The notes under the pieces are model-generated. The model saw only the letters and a list, made by a program, of their open reading frames with translations. It made no database searches and was not told the DNA's origin. A stretch of 26,569 nt of DNA from UBA8437 sp963578885 (lineage in GTDB: Bacteria > Planctomycetota > Planctomycetia > Planctomycetales > Planctomycetaceae), in NCBI GenBank assembly GCA_963578885.1, contig CAUZEQ010000032.1, positions 1 to 26,569 on the forward strand, in the 5' to 3' direction. Both the position numbers and the translations under genes were made by a program. Below, piece after piece: positions 10,020 to 18,288 of the stretch (position 1 is its first letter; each line of letters opens with the position of its first letter).

Positions 10020-12920
10020 CTACTTGGCGTAAACCGGGTGCGTGGAGTTGCCGCCCGAGCGGATGTAGGCGACCAGGTCGAGGATCTCGTCCTTGGTCAG
10101 GGTGTTCAGCAGTCCTTCGGGCATCATCGACGTCTTGGAGGCAATCACCTCCTCGATCGTGTCCCGCCGTACCACGGTGAACGTGCCCGGTTCGAGCATG
10201 TTGGTCATCACCATGATGTTCTGGCCGCTGAGGTTGGCGACTCGACCGATCACCGTCTTGCCGTTGTCGAGGACGAACATCGAGGCTTGGTACTGATCGG
10301 GGACCGTCCGTGAGGGGACGGTCATGGAGTCGAGCATGTCCTTGCTGTTGAACCGTCGTCCGGCGGCTGTGAGGTCGGGGCCGACGATGCCTCCCTGGCC
10401 GCGGAAGCGGTGACACTTGAAGCAGTTCGCCGCGGCAAACAGCTCGCGGCCCTGCTTGAAGTTCCGGTTGACCAGGGGTTTCGCAAAGGCCGGCAGCAGT
10501 TCATCGGTCGTCCACTTGCGGACGAACTTCCGCGGCGTCGCGTCGGGTGCGACCGAGTTGGGCTTGGCGGCGGCTTCGAGCGTCTTGGCCAGCGCGAGTT
10601 TTTCAGCTGGTGGCAGCGCCGCGATCGCCTCGTTGCGGATATTCCTCAGGAAGCCCGGGAACGAATGGCCTCCGCGGGCGGCCGCGGCTGCGTTGAACGA
10701 CTCGAAGTAGACCTTGCGGCCCGCGCGGGTCCAGCCATTGACCTGGTTCCTCAGCATCAGAGCGTAGTAAAGACGGTCGTGCTGAGTGCGGGCGGCCTTG
10801 AGCAGTTCGAGGGTACGTGGGACGACGCGTGGGGCGTCGAGGTAGATCAGCAACTGGGCCAGTTCGCGGTTCATGGATGTTGAGGTGGAGGGAAAGAGCG
10901 GGTCGATGTGAGCGAGGATCTTCTGTCGCACCACGCCGGTGGGCCGCCCCATCCTGAGCCCCGCCAGGCCGTAGGCTCGCAGCAGCCCCAGCCGCTGGGT
11001 TTCTTCGAGCGAGGCGATCTTGATCCGGGACAGTGATGCAACGAGTTGTGGCTGCAGTGTCTTGTCGCCATGACGAGCCAGTGCGATGGCCGCTTCGATA
11101 CGGGCCTGCGGACTCGATTCAGCAAGCGCTCGCCTGGCCCAGCGGTCGACGGGCTGGTGCTCGAGGGCCACGCGGGCGGCGAAGCGGATGTGGCGGTCGG
11201 GGTTCGAGAGGTGCGGCCACAGCGATTCGCTGACTCCGACGGGGCCGGGTCGGTGCATCGCCTCGAGTTGGTGACGAAGTGACCGCTGGGCTCTACCGGC
11301 CGTGTTCTTCGCATCGGCCGCCTCGGTCGATTCGTTGCCGTCGTAGTAGACTCGGTAGAGACCCGATTGGGTGCGTCGCCCTCCGATCGTGAAGTACATC
11401 GCTCCGTCGACGGGGTTGATCACGACGTCGGTCAGAGGCAGGGGGGCGGCCGAGAGGAACCGTTCGATTGTGCCGGTGTAGGTTGAGCCCTTGGGTTTCA
11501 TGTGGACGGCATAGAGGATGCCGTAGCTCCAGTCGGAGATGAACAGGGCCTTCTGGTACTTGGCGGGGAACTTGCCCCCGGTGCCGAACGTGATGCCGGT
11601 GGGGCAACCCGGTCCGATGTCGACGACCGGCGGCAGGCTGTCGGGGTACGAGGTGGACCACTTGCCGGTGCCGCTCCGCCAGCCGAACTCGCTGCCGGAC
11701 GTCACGTGGCAGACCCGGGTCGGACGGTACCACGGTGAGCCGATGTCCCATTCCATGTCGGCGTCGAAGGTGAACAGTTCGCCATCGGCATTGAAGGCGA
11801 TGTCGAACTCGTTGCGGTACCCGACGCTGATCAGTTCCCACTCGCTTCCGTCGGGGTTGATCCGGGCGATCCAGCCGCCGGGTGCCATCTTGCCCACCGC
11901 GTGCCCGCCCGCGTCCCACATCCGCTCGTGCAGGATGTCCTCCTGCCAGTTCCGTGGCACCACCGACTTCTCCATCTTCACCAGGTTGGTGTGGTTGCCG
12001 GCGCAGACGTAAAGCGACTTTCCGTCGGGTGCGAGGATGACGGCATGAGGACCGTGCTCACCTCCGCCGGGAACGGCCCGCAGCTTCTTGACCGTGTCGT
12101 ACTGATCGTCGCCGTCGCTGTCGGTGACCCGGTACAGGCCTCCGCCGGGACCGTTGGTCATCACGTACAGGCTGTCGAAGGCGTGGACGATGCCATGAGC
12201 CATGCCGATCTTGGCCGGGATGGTCTCCAGCTTGATGCCCCGGCTCGCTTGGCCGATCGGCGGCACGGTGATGCGGTACAGCTTGCCGTACTGGTCGGAT
12301 GTGATCAGCCGACCCTTCGGATCGGTGGCCAGGGCGACCCACGAACCCTGCTGCTTGATCGGGACCGAGTACAGCAGTTCGACGCGGAATCCCGGAGCCG
12401 CCTTGATCCGCTTCACGGGCGTCGCCTGCGGTGCTGGAGGCCGTTTTCGCTGAAGCGTTATGGCCGCAAGTTCCACCCGGCCCCTGCGGTTGCCTGGATC
12501 AAGCCTCAGCTGAACCAGGTCGCTGTCGGTGTGGAAAAAGATGTGGTAGTCGGCCCAGCTGTCTCCACCGGCCCGGAACTGGAACACCTCCGAGCGCGCC
12601 TCGCTGAATCCCGACTCGGCCTCGGTTCCCCAGAACAGCTGCCCGTTGAGTCGGCCGCGGAAACGAGCCCTCAGGGTCAACCGGTGCCAGCCACTCTTGA
12701 CCTGCACGGCCGCCACCATGTGCGGGTCATTCCCCGTGCACTGGATCCTCAGCACGCCGTCGGCAACCGTCAGCTTGCAGTCCTTCACCGCACTCCAGCC
12801 GGAAGTGTTCTCCTTGAAGCTCCAGGCGGCCAGCGGTTTCGCTTCGTTTGCTGCGGTGGCGGCTGCGGTGGTGGCTGCGGTGGTGAGGCAGGCCAACAGA
12901 ACGAGACGGTGGCGGCGCAT
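10020..12920 (-). CDS. Propeller-HEAT-CxxCH membrane-dehydrogenase-type cytochrome
   Basis: A 966-aa exported protein of the planctomycete/verrucomicrobial type known as TIGR02603 heme-binding proteins. The start at 12920 has GGAG 6 nt upstream and a signal peptide (RLVLLACLTTAATTAAA). Residues about 28-165 look like an extra beta-sandwich (AAWSFKENTSGW, LFWGTEAESGFSEARSEVFQF), perhaps glycan binding. A sorbosone/glucose-dehydrogenase-like beta-propeller follows (about 175-560: GFRVELLYSVP, GMAHGIVHAFDSLYVMTNGP, GGEHGPHAVILAPDGK, YRNEFDIAFNADGELF). HEAT-like helices span about 580-800. The C-terminal cytochrome domain has C833-F-K-C836-H837, then GPDLTAAGRRF and a distal ILDLVAYI. It probably passes electrons from sugar oxidation, but the substrate is unknown. 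It is 104 nt downstream of the DUF1501 gene. Confidence 0.9.
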   Translation of the reverse strand: MRRHRLVLLACLTTAATTAAATAANEAKPLAAWSFKENTSGWSAVKDCKLTVADGVLRIQCTGNDPHMVAAVQVKSGWHRLTLRARFRGRLNGQLFWGTEAESGFSEARSEVFQFRAGGDSWADYHIFFHTDSDLVQLRLDPGNRRGRVELAAITLQRKRPPAPQATPVKRIKAAPGFRVELLYSVPIKQQGSWVALATDPKGRLITSDQYGKLYRITVPPIGQASRGIKLETIPAKIGMAHGIVHAFDSLYVMTNGPGGGLYRVTDSDGDDQYDTVKKLRAVPGGGEHGPHAVILAPDGKSLYVCAGNHTNLVKMEKSVVPRNWQEDILHERMWDAGGHAVGKMAPGGWIARINPDGSEWELISVGYRNEFDIAFNADGELFTFDADMEWDIGSPWYRPTRVCHVTSGSEFGWRSGTGKWSTSYPDSLPPVVDIGPGCPTGITFGTGGKFPAKYQKALFISDWSYGILYAVHMKPKGSTYTGTIERFLSAAPLPLTDVVINPVDGAMYFTIGGRRTQSGLYRVYYDGNESTEAADAKNTAGRAQRSLRHQLEAMHRPGPVGVSESLWPHLSNPDRHIRFAARVALEHQPVDRWARRALAESSPQARIEAAIALARHGDKTLQPQLVASLSRIKIASLEETQRLGLLRAYGLAGLRMGRPTGVVRQKILAHIDPLFPSTSTSMNRELAQLLIYLDAPRVVPRTLELLKAARTQHDRLYYALMLRNQVNGWTRAGRKVYFESFNAAAAARGGHSFPGFLRNIRNEAIAALPPAEKLALAKTLEAAAKPNSVAPDATPRKFVRKWTTDELLPAFAKPLVNRNFKQGRELFAAANCFKCHRFRGQGGIVGPDLTAAGRRFNSKDMLDSMTVPSRTVPDQYQASMFVLDNGKTVIGRVANLSGQNIMVMTNMLEPGTFTVVRRDTIEEVIASKTSMMPEGLLNTLTKDEILDLVAYIRSGGNSTHPVYAK

Positions 12921-13024
12921 GGCGGCTCCAGCGGTGGGTTCGCGGGTGTGCGGAGGCTCTAGGTTAAGTGGTGTCAGTCGACGTGGTCAATCAGGTGCTA
13001 CGGCATCAGTGCCCGGTCGTTTCA

Positions 13025-14347
13025 CTAGGCAAGCGCCCGGCCCACGGCACGGCCGTTGTCTGTGATCGGCACCGGGCGGACGCCGTCATAGAGTTCCTTG
13101 GCCGGGTTGATCCCCAGTGCCGCGTAGATGGTGGCGTGCAGGTCGGGGATCGAGACGGGGTGTTCGAGGATGTTTTTTCCCAGCTCATCGGTGGTGCCGA
13201 TGGCCTGCCCGGTTTTCAGTCCACCGCCGGCCAGCATGACGCTGAAGGCCTTGCTGTAGTGGCCTCGGCCGCCCCCCTTGTCGAATTCGGGTGGTCGGCC
13301 GAATTCCGAGGCGATCACGATCAGCGTGCGGTCGAGCCGGTTGCGTTTTTCGAGATCCGAGATCAGTGCGGCGAAGCCCTGGTCGAGCCGGTCGATCAGG
13401 CGGTGCTGTTGCTGTTGTCCTTCATTGTGAGTGTCCCAGCCGGTGCCGTTGATGAAGTTCAGGTTGAACGCGACCTCGACAAACCGCACTCCCGATTCGA
13501 CCAGCCGCCGGGCCAGCAGGCAGCGTTGACCGAATTCCGACCCGTAGCTACTGCGCAAGCTGTCGCTTTCGGTTTTCAGGTCAAACACGCTCATGAACTT
13601 TGGCCCGGCCAGTTTCAGGCCCAGGTCGGCGGTAGCCGAGTAGTCTCGGACTTGCTGATCGTCGAGGTTCTTGCCGAGGAAGCGGCGGCGGATCCGGCTG
13701 AGCAGTTTTTCCCGCCGCGCCTGGCGTGCCAGGTCGACTCCAGCAGGCCGTTGCAGCCCCGCCGGTCCCGATTCGGTATCGGTCAGGTACAGGTATCCGG
13801 CCCTGGCACCCAGGAATCCCGGTCCGCGGCTGGCACTGGGGTATCCCATCACGACGTAGGGCGGCACGCCGTCTCCTTCAGCGCCCCGCTGGTGGGCGAC
13901 GACCGAGCCGATCGAGGGGTAGATGGTGGTCCCCGAAGGAGGCCGACCGGTGTGCATGCGGTTTGTGGCCGCGGCGTGCTCGTCGATCACCTCGTGATGA
14001 ACACCTCGCAGCAGCACGCAGCGGTCCATCAGGCGCGCCGAGCGTTTGAGGTGTTCGCAGAATTGGACGCCGGGCACGGAGGTGGGGATCGGGTCGTAGT
14101 AGGAACCGGCGATCTTCTTGCCATCACCCTTCCGCTTGGGGTCCCAGGTATCGATGTGGCAGGCTCCGCCCCCAAGCCACAACAGGATGCAGTTCTCCGC
14201 CTTGCCCAGCGGTGTCCCCGGCTGCTTACCGAGCGGCTCGGCGGCCAGCCCGATCGCCGGAGCGAGCGCGGTCACCGACGCGGCCTGTTGCAGGAACCGG
14301 CGACGGGAATCGGTCGGGTGGGCTGTGATGGCTGGCTGGGCGGTCAT
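13025..14347 (-). CDS. Tat-exported DUF1501 protein 2
   Basis: A 440-aa DUF1501 protein, shorter than the copy at 6807 and clearly diverged from it. The N-terminus has a Tat motif (S-R15-R16-R17-F-L) and an Ala-rich h-region. DUF1501 marks include CILLWLGGGACHIDTWDPK, FGQRCLLARRLVESGVRFVE, GTGWDTHNEGQQQQHRLIDR, LIVIASEFGRPPEFD, GRGHYSKAFSVMLAGGGLK and LHATIYAALGINPAKELYDG. Its ATG (14347-14345) overlaps the TGA of the upstream DUF1549/DUF1553 gene (14346-14344) as ATGA, so translation is probably coupled and the two products are likely needed together. No catalytic assignment is possible. Confidence 0.93.
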   Translation of the reverse strand: MTAQPAITAHPTDSRRRFLQQAASVTALAPAIGLAAEPLGKQPGTPLGKAENCILLWLGGGACHIDTWDPKRKGDGKKIAGSYYDPIPTSVPGVQFCEHLKRSARLMDRCVLLRGVHHEVIDEHAAATNRMHTGRPPSGTTIYPSIGSVVAHQRGAEGDGVPPYVVMGYPSASRGPGFLGARAGYLYLTDTESGPAGLQRPAGVDLARQARREKLLSRIRRRFLGKNLDDQQVRDYSATADLGLKLAGPKFMSVFDLKTESDSLRSSYGSEFGQRCLLARRLVESGVRFVEVAFNLNFINGTGWDTHNEGQQQQHRLIDRLDQGFAALISDLEKRNRLDRTLIVIASEFGRPPEFDKGGGRGHYSKAFSVMLAGGGLKTGQAIGTTDELGKNILEHPVSIPDLHATIYAALGINPAKELYDGVRPVPITDNGRAVGRALA

Positions 14348-16947
14348 GGTGCGAATACGAACTCGGGAGAATTCACCAGGGCCCAGATCACGTCCTCGGC
14401 CCGCTCACGCCAGTTGCCATTGAGCCTTCGGGTCGGCGGATCGCCGGCGCGGACGTGCCGTTCGAGCGCCAGCTTCAGGCGGGTGGCTTCGGGATGGAGG
14501 TGGTTGGACCACGACACGCGAGTCAGTCTCCGGCTGGGTGGCGGTTGTCGCCTGGCCCCTTTGATGCGGCGTTTCGAGAAGCCCGGTGCAAGCAGTTCGA
14601 GGAGATCGGCATGCTCCCGCGGCGTCGGTGGGCGTGAGAGGATGCTGAGATGGATGCGTTCGATGATGTCGGGCAACGACAGTTCTGAGATCAGCAGGTC
14701 GGTCAGCACGTGGTCGTCGCTGAGTGTGATGGTTCGCTGCGAGGCGATACTGTTGGCCAGGGCCAGTGGCTGGAGCACGGTCATCGTGCCATCGCGGAGG
14801 GTGGTCGGATGAGGCCGGCTCTCGCGCCAGCCGAATGCCATCAGGACGTCGACCACGCTCCGAGCCGCGGGCAGGGCCAGTGCCGGCCGGTCTCGCTCGT
14901 TGCCCAGCGCCGCAAACTCCCACGATCGACGTGGAATGCCCAGGTTCAGGAACGTGTTCGCCCCGCGTCGACCCTCGGGATCGAGCGTCAGGTACTCGGT
15001 CCGCATTGCCTTGCCGCTGACAACGAACAGAGAATCGACAATCTGCTCGGCAGCGAGACGTCGTCTGAGTGGAGCGGCAGCGGGAGGAGTCTTTGAGGAG
15101 GCCGTGTCGTTGGGAAGCACGGGCCGCTGGTAGGCACGGGACCCGAAGATGAGACCGGCGACGTGTTTCAGGTCATATCCACTGCGGACCAGCTCGCGTG
15201 CGAGAAAATCGAGCAGTTGGGGATAGGACGGCTTGGCCTCGTGCCAATCCTCGACCGGCTCGACGAAGCCCCAACCCAGGTACCGCTTCCAGAGCCTGTT
15301 GACGAGTACCTGTGCGAATCGGGTGTTGGTGGGTGAGGTGACCAGGGCTGCGAGTCGTTCGCGGGGGTCGTCTTGATCGCGGAGGACTCCGTGAGGCAGG
15401 TCGCCTCGGGCCAGCTCGGCAAACGGCCAGGCGGGGTCGATCGTGGATCCGGGTTGCAGAGTGACCTGGACCGGTGAATCGGCAGAGGGTGACCCGCCGG
15501 GTACGGTGCTGGTCTTGGGGAGCGTCAGGGGTTTGCGATTGAGCATCGCGGCGAGGTTGAAGAGCTGTTCCTGTCGGAAGGGATGGTAGGGTGCGTCGTG
15601 ACAGCGGGCGCACTTGAGCTGGATGCCCAGGAACGCGGTCCCGATCACGTGGGCCTTGGCCGCCATCGGGACGTCGTTCTGGGTTGCCATCGCGAATCCC
15701 GCTGGTCCGCCTCCGTATCGGCTGCCCTGCATCAGGACCAGTTCGGTCACGAACCGGTCCATCGCTTTATTGTCGCGGAACGACTCGTGAATCCAGAACC
15801 GGAACGGGCCGGTGTTGTTGAGCTTGGGTTTGAGGATGCCGGGGTTCTCGGCCAGGACATCCTGCCAGTATCCCACCCAGTGATCGGCCCAACGCGGATC
15901 GGCCAGGAAGCGGCGGATCGCATCTGGCCGCCGGGTGGCTGCGGGTCGAGCGAAGAACCAGTCGATTTCCTTCAGCGACGGGACGACGCCCGTGGTATCC
16001 AGCACGAGGCGTCGCAGGAAGGTGTGGTCGTCGACGACCGCTGTTTTCAGGCCGATTGCGCCGGCCGCCTGCAGCCATCGATCGACCTGTGGTGTGCTGT
16101 CGTCGCCGGCGGGCAACGGACGGGCCGCGGTCGCCCGGCGGGCCAGGTCGTGCCGGTTTGCCCAGTGCTGCCGTTCGAGCGGGTCACTGGCTCGACGTCG
16201 CTCGTCGTTTCTCCGTAACAGCTCCAAGGAATAGGACAGGAAATAGCGGTCCCAATCGACCGCCGAGAGTCCTCGTGGATGGGACGTGTCACCCCCGAGC
16301 AACTGAAACGGCTTGCCCTTTGCCGCGTAACCGACCATCAGCTCACCGAGTTCTGTTCGAACACCGGCCCCTCCGACAAATGTCTCGAGCAGAATGACGT
16401 GGCCGCCGGGGGGTGGCTTGCCGAGTGTCATGTCGACCAGGGCCTGGTTGTGACCGGGCGAGAGATCGACGAGGTCTTTTCGTTGACTGGGTACGGCGGG
16501 CGGGACCGTTTCGTGTCCGCTGGCATTTCGGCTCAGGAACCCGGTGGAGGCGATCAGCTTGCCGTTGATCAGCAGGCGGGATGCGTTGCGTGCCCGGACC
16601 AGGAACTGGTACTGGCCCGCGGGCAAGTCGACTCGGCTGCGTGCCCGCAGCACAAACGGCGAGGGTCGGTCGACGATCAGGCCTTGGCTCGAGTATCTGC
16701 GGGGGAGCCCGATCCAGCCGGCCTCAGGCTGTTGCCACCGTTCGACCGGACGCGAACGCGGGAAGTCCCACGACGTCTTGGCCGGGACTCCCTCGAGCAC
16801 TTCGACCAGGACCGCGTCGGTCGGCAACTTCGCATCAGGGATCTCGGACAGCCCGGGCCTCTCGGCCGCCGACGTGCTGGAGACCCCAGGGACCGTCCAG
16901 CCGCAGACCAGCCCCAGGCAGGCGAGCAGGACGCGCGAATTGGTCAT
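14344..16947 (-). CDS. DUF1549-DUF1553 protein without PSCyt1 domain
   Basis: An 867-aa exported protein. ATG 16947 is chosen over 17010 because GGAG lies about 10 nt upstream and the signal peptide (SRVLLACLGLVCGWTVPG) starts there. Instead of PSCyt1, residues about 35-230 form a region with a PA14-like pattern (FVLRARSRVDLPAGQYQFLV, RLLINGKLIASTGF), suggesting a carbohydrate-facing beta-domain. DUF1549 follows (HTFLRRLVLDTTGVVPSLKE, ADHWVGYWQDVLAENPG) with a single heme motif, C446-A-R-C449-H450, and then DUF1553 (NTRFAQVLVNRLWKRYLGWG, LRRRLAAEQIVDSLFVVSG). The earlier heme is therefore missing compared with the genes at 1 and 4221. It overlaps the DUF1501 gene by 4 bp. Confidence 0.92.
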   Translation of the reverse strand: MTNSRVLLACLGLVCGWTVPGVSSTSAAERPGLSEIPDAKLPTDAVLVEVLEGVPAKTSWDFPRSRPVERWQQPEAGWIGLPRRYSSQGLIVDRPSPFVLRARSRVDLPAGQYQFLVRARNASRLLINGKLIASTGFLSRNASGHETVPPAVPSQRKDLVDLSPGHNQALVDMTLGKPPPGGHVILLETFVGGAGVRTELGELMVGYAAKGKPFQLLGGDTSHPRGLSAVDWDRYFLSYSLELLRRNDERRRASDPLERQHWANRHDLARRATAARPLPAGDDSTPQVDRWLQAAGAIGLKTAVVDDHTFLRRLVLDTTGVVPSLKEIDWFFARPAATRRPDAIRRFLADPRWADHWVGYWQDVLAENPGILKPKLNNTGPFRFWIHESFRDNKAMDRFVTELVLMQGSRYGGGPAGFAMATQNDVPMAAKAHVIGTAFLGIQLKCARCHDAPYHPFRQEQLFNLAAMLNRKPLTLPKTSTVPGGSPSADSPVQVTLQPGSTIDPAWPFAELARGDLPHGVLRDQDDPRERLAALVTSPTNTRFAQVLVNRLWKRYLGWGFVEPVEDWHEAKPSYPQLLDFLARELVRSGYDLKHVAGLIFGSRAYQRPVLPNDTASSKTPPAAAPLRRRLAAEQIVDSLFVVSGKAMRTEYLTLDPEGRRGANTFLNLGIPRRSWEFAALGNERDRPALALPAARSVVDVLMAFGWRESRPHPTTLRDGTMTVLQPLALANSIASQRTITLSDDHVLTDLLISELSLPDIIERIHLSILSRPPTPREHADLLELLAPGFSKRRIKGARRQPPPSRRLTRVSWSNHLHPEATRLKLALERHVRAGDPPTRRLNGNWRERAEDVIWALVNSPEFVFAP

Positions 16948-16980
16948 CAGAGGGACTCCGGTCACCAGAGGTGAAACTCC

Positions 16981-17010
16981 AGAATAGTGCCGCCCCATGA
17001 GACCGGTCAA
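16981..17010 (-). promoter_or_regulatory. Candidate sigma-70 promoter for the DUF1549-DUF1501 pair
   Basis: On the minus strand TTGACC (17010-17005, 5 of 6 consensus bases) and TATTCT (16986-16981, 4 of 6) are 18 nt apart. The predicted start lies about 27 nt before the ATG at 16947. It falls in the only gap of about 100 nt between the PQQ-propeller gene and this pair, which suggests that the pair and the 966-aa gene form their own transcription unit. Confidence 0.4.
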
Positions 17011-17049
17011 TCGCGATGGAAGCGGTCTGCGTTTGTCTTTCCTCTGCTG

Positions 17050-18288
17050 CTATTCGGAACCGACGGCGATCAACCTCGAATCGGTTCTCAGCAGCAGTTT
17101 CCCGCCTGAAACGGCCGGGGTCGACCTCGACGTCTCACCCAGGGGGTTCTTGCCCAACAGCTTGTACTCGGGACTCGCCGCCACGACGACGACAACGCCC
17201 TGGGAGTCGATGGCAAACAGCCGACCATCGACGCAGATCGGCGATCCGAAGAACTTGCCGCCGATCCGCTCGCGCCAGACGCTGCGGCCAGTCTTCATCG
17301 ACACGCACGAGACGATGCCGATGTCGGCCCAGAGGTACATGTGGTCCTGGTAGACCAGCGGCGTGGGGATGTGCGGCACCGACTGCGACACGCGAAACGC
17401 CTCGGACACCTCGCCAACCTTTTTGCCCGGTCGGACGGCGACGATGTTCTTCCTGGCGGTGGTGAATCCGCTGGAACCGATCACGAGGTCTCCGGCGATG
17501 ATCGGCGACGCGATGGCCCGCTGTTTGAAGGTCCCGAAGACATCGATTTCCCAGTTCCTGGTCCCCGAGTCGGCTGCCACGCCCCAGATGCCCTGGTAGG
17601 AGTGGACAAAAATGATCTCGGTGCCGTGACCGGGCCGGTTGAAGACGCAGGGAGTCGAGTAGCAGGCTCGCTTGCCGCTGCGGGGCACCTTCCACTTGAC
17701 CGATCCGGTGGCGGCGTCGACGGCCATCAGGAAGCTGGGTCCTTCGTGGTCGTTGCAGAGATAGACGGTGCCTTCGTGGACGATTGGCGAGGAGGCCGGG
17801 CCGTGTCCGCCCTTGAAGGCGCCCAGCGGAACCCGCCACGAAGGAGTGCCGTCGTGGCGGTAGGCCAGCAGCGCCGATTCGGTCGCGGACTGCCAGATCG
17901 TGTAGACCTGCGTGGCATCGACGGCGGGTGTGGCCGAGGCGAACGTGTTCTGGCGGTTCTTCCTGTAGCTGGTGAACGGTTCGGCTCGTTTCCAGAGCTG
18001 TTTGCCGTCGGACAGCGAGAGACACAGCAGGTGTCGGCGGCCGGCGTCGGTGTCGGCGGAAGTCAGAAAGACCTTCTCGCCCCAGGCGACCGGAGACGAG
18101 AGTCCGCTGCCGGGGAGCTTGGCCTGGTAGAGATACGAGTCGGGTTTCCAGGTCGAGGGGATGCCGCGGGTGGTACTGATGCCGGACCCGTTGGGGCCTC
18201 GGAATCGAGTCCACTCCTGGGCGTGGAGATCCGAGGCGATCACCAGGCAGGCGGCGGTCAGCAGCAACGTGATCCGCGTGTCACGCAT
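17050..18288 (-). CDS. Exported PQQ-like beta-propeller protein
   Basis: A 412-aa secreted propeller. The start at 18288 opens a signal peptide (MRDTRITLLLTAACLVIA, cleavage near LHAQ); a start at 18312 only adds 8 residues. The mature protein begins EWTRFRGPNGSG, as in planctomycete BamB/PQQ-dehydrogenase-like propellers, and repeats blade motifs such as LLCLSLSDGKQLWKR, LMAVDAATGSVKWKV, GVAADSGTRNWEI and VSMKTGRSVWRERIGG. There is no cytochrome domain and no convincing PQQ or calcium ligand set, so a binding or scaffold role is as likely as a dehydrogenase. Its ATG lies inside the upstream FMN oxidase gene (8-nt overlap, 18281-18288), so the two are translationally linked. Confidence 0.88.
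   Translation of the reverse strand: MRDTRITLLLTAACLVIASDLHAQEWTRFRGPNGSGISTTRGIPSTWKPDSYLYQAKLPGSGLSSPVAWGEKVFLTSADTDAGRRHLLCLSLSDGKQLWKRAEPFTSYRKNRQNTFASATPAVDATQVYTIWQSATESALLAYRHDGTPSWRVPLGAFKGGHGPASSPIVHEGTVYLCNDHEGPSFLMAVDAATGSVKWKVPRSGKRACYSTPCVFNRPGHGTEIIFVHSYQGIWGVAADSGTRNWEIDVFGTFKQRAIASPIIAGDLVIGSSGFTTARKNIVAVRPGKKVGEVSEAFRVSQSVPHIPTPLVYQDHMYLWADIGIVSCVSMKTGRSVWRERIGGKFFGSPICVDGRLFAIDSQGVVVVVAASPEYKLLGKNPLGETSRSTPAVSGGKLLLRTDSRLIAVGSE

Noticed and set aside
12968..14812. 614-aa open frame on the plus strand
   Set aside because: It lies antisense to the DUF1501 and DUF1549/DUF1553 genes, shows no family motif and has the odd composition of a GC-rich shadow frame.
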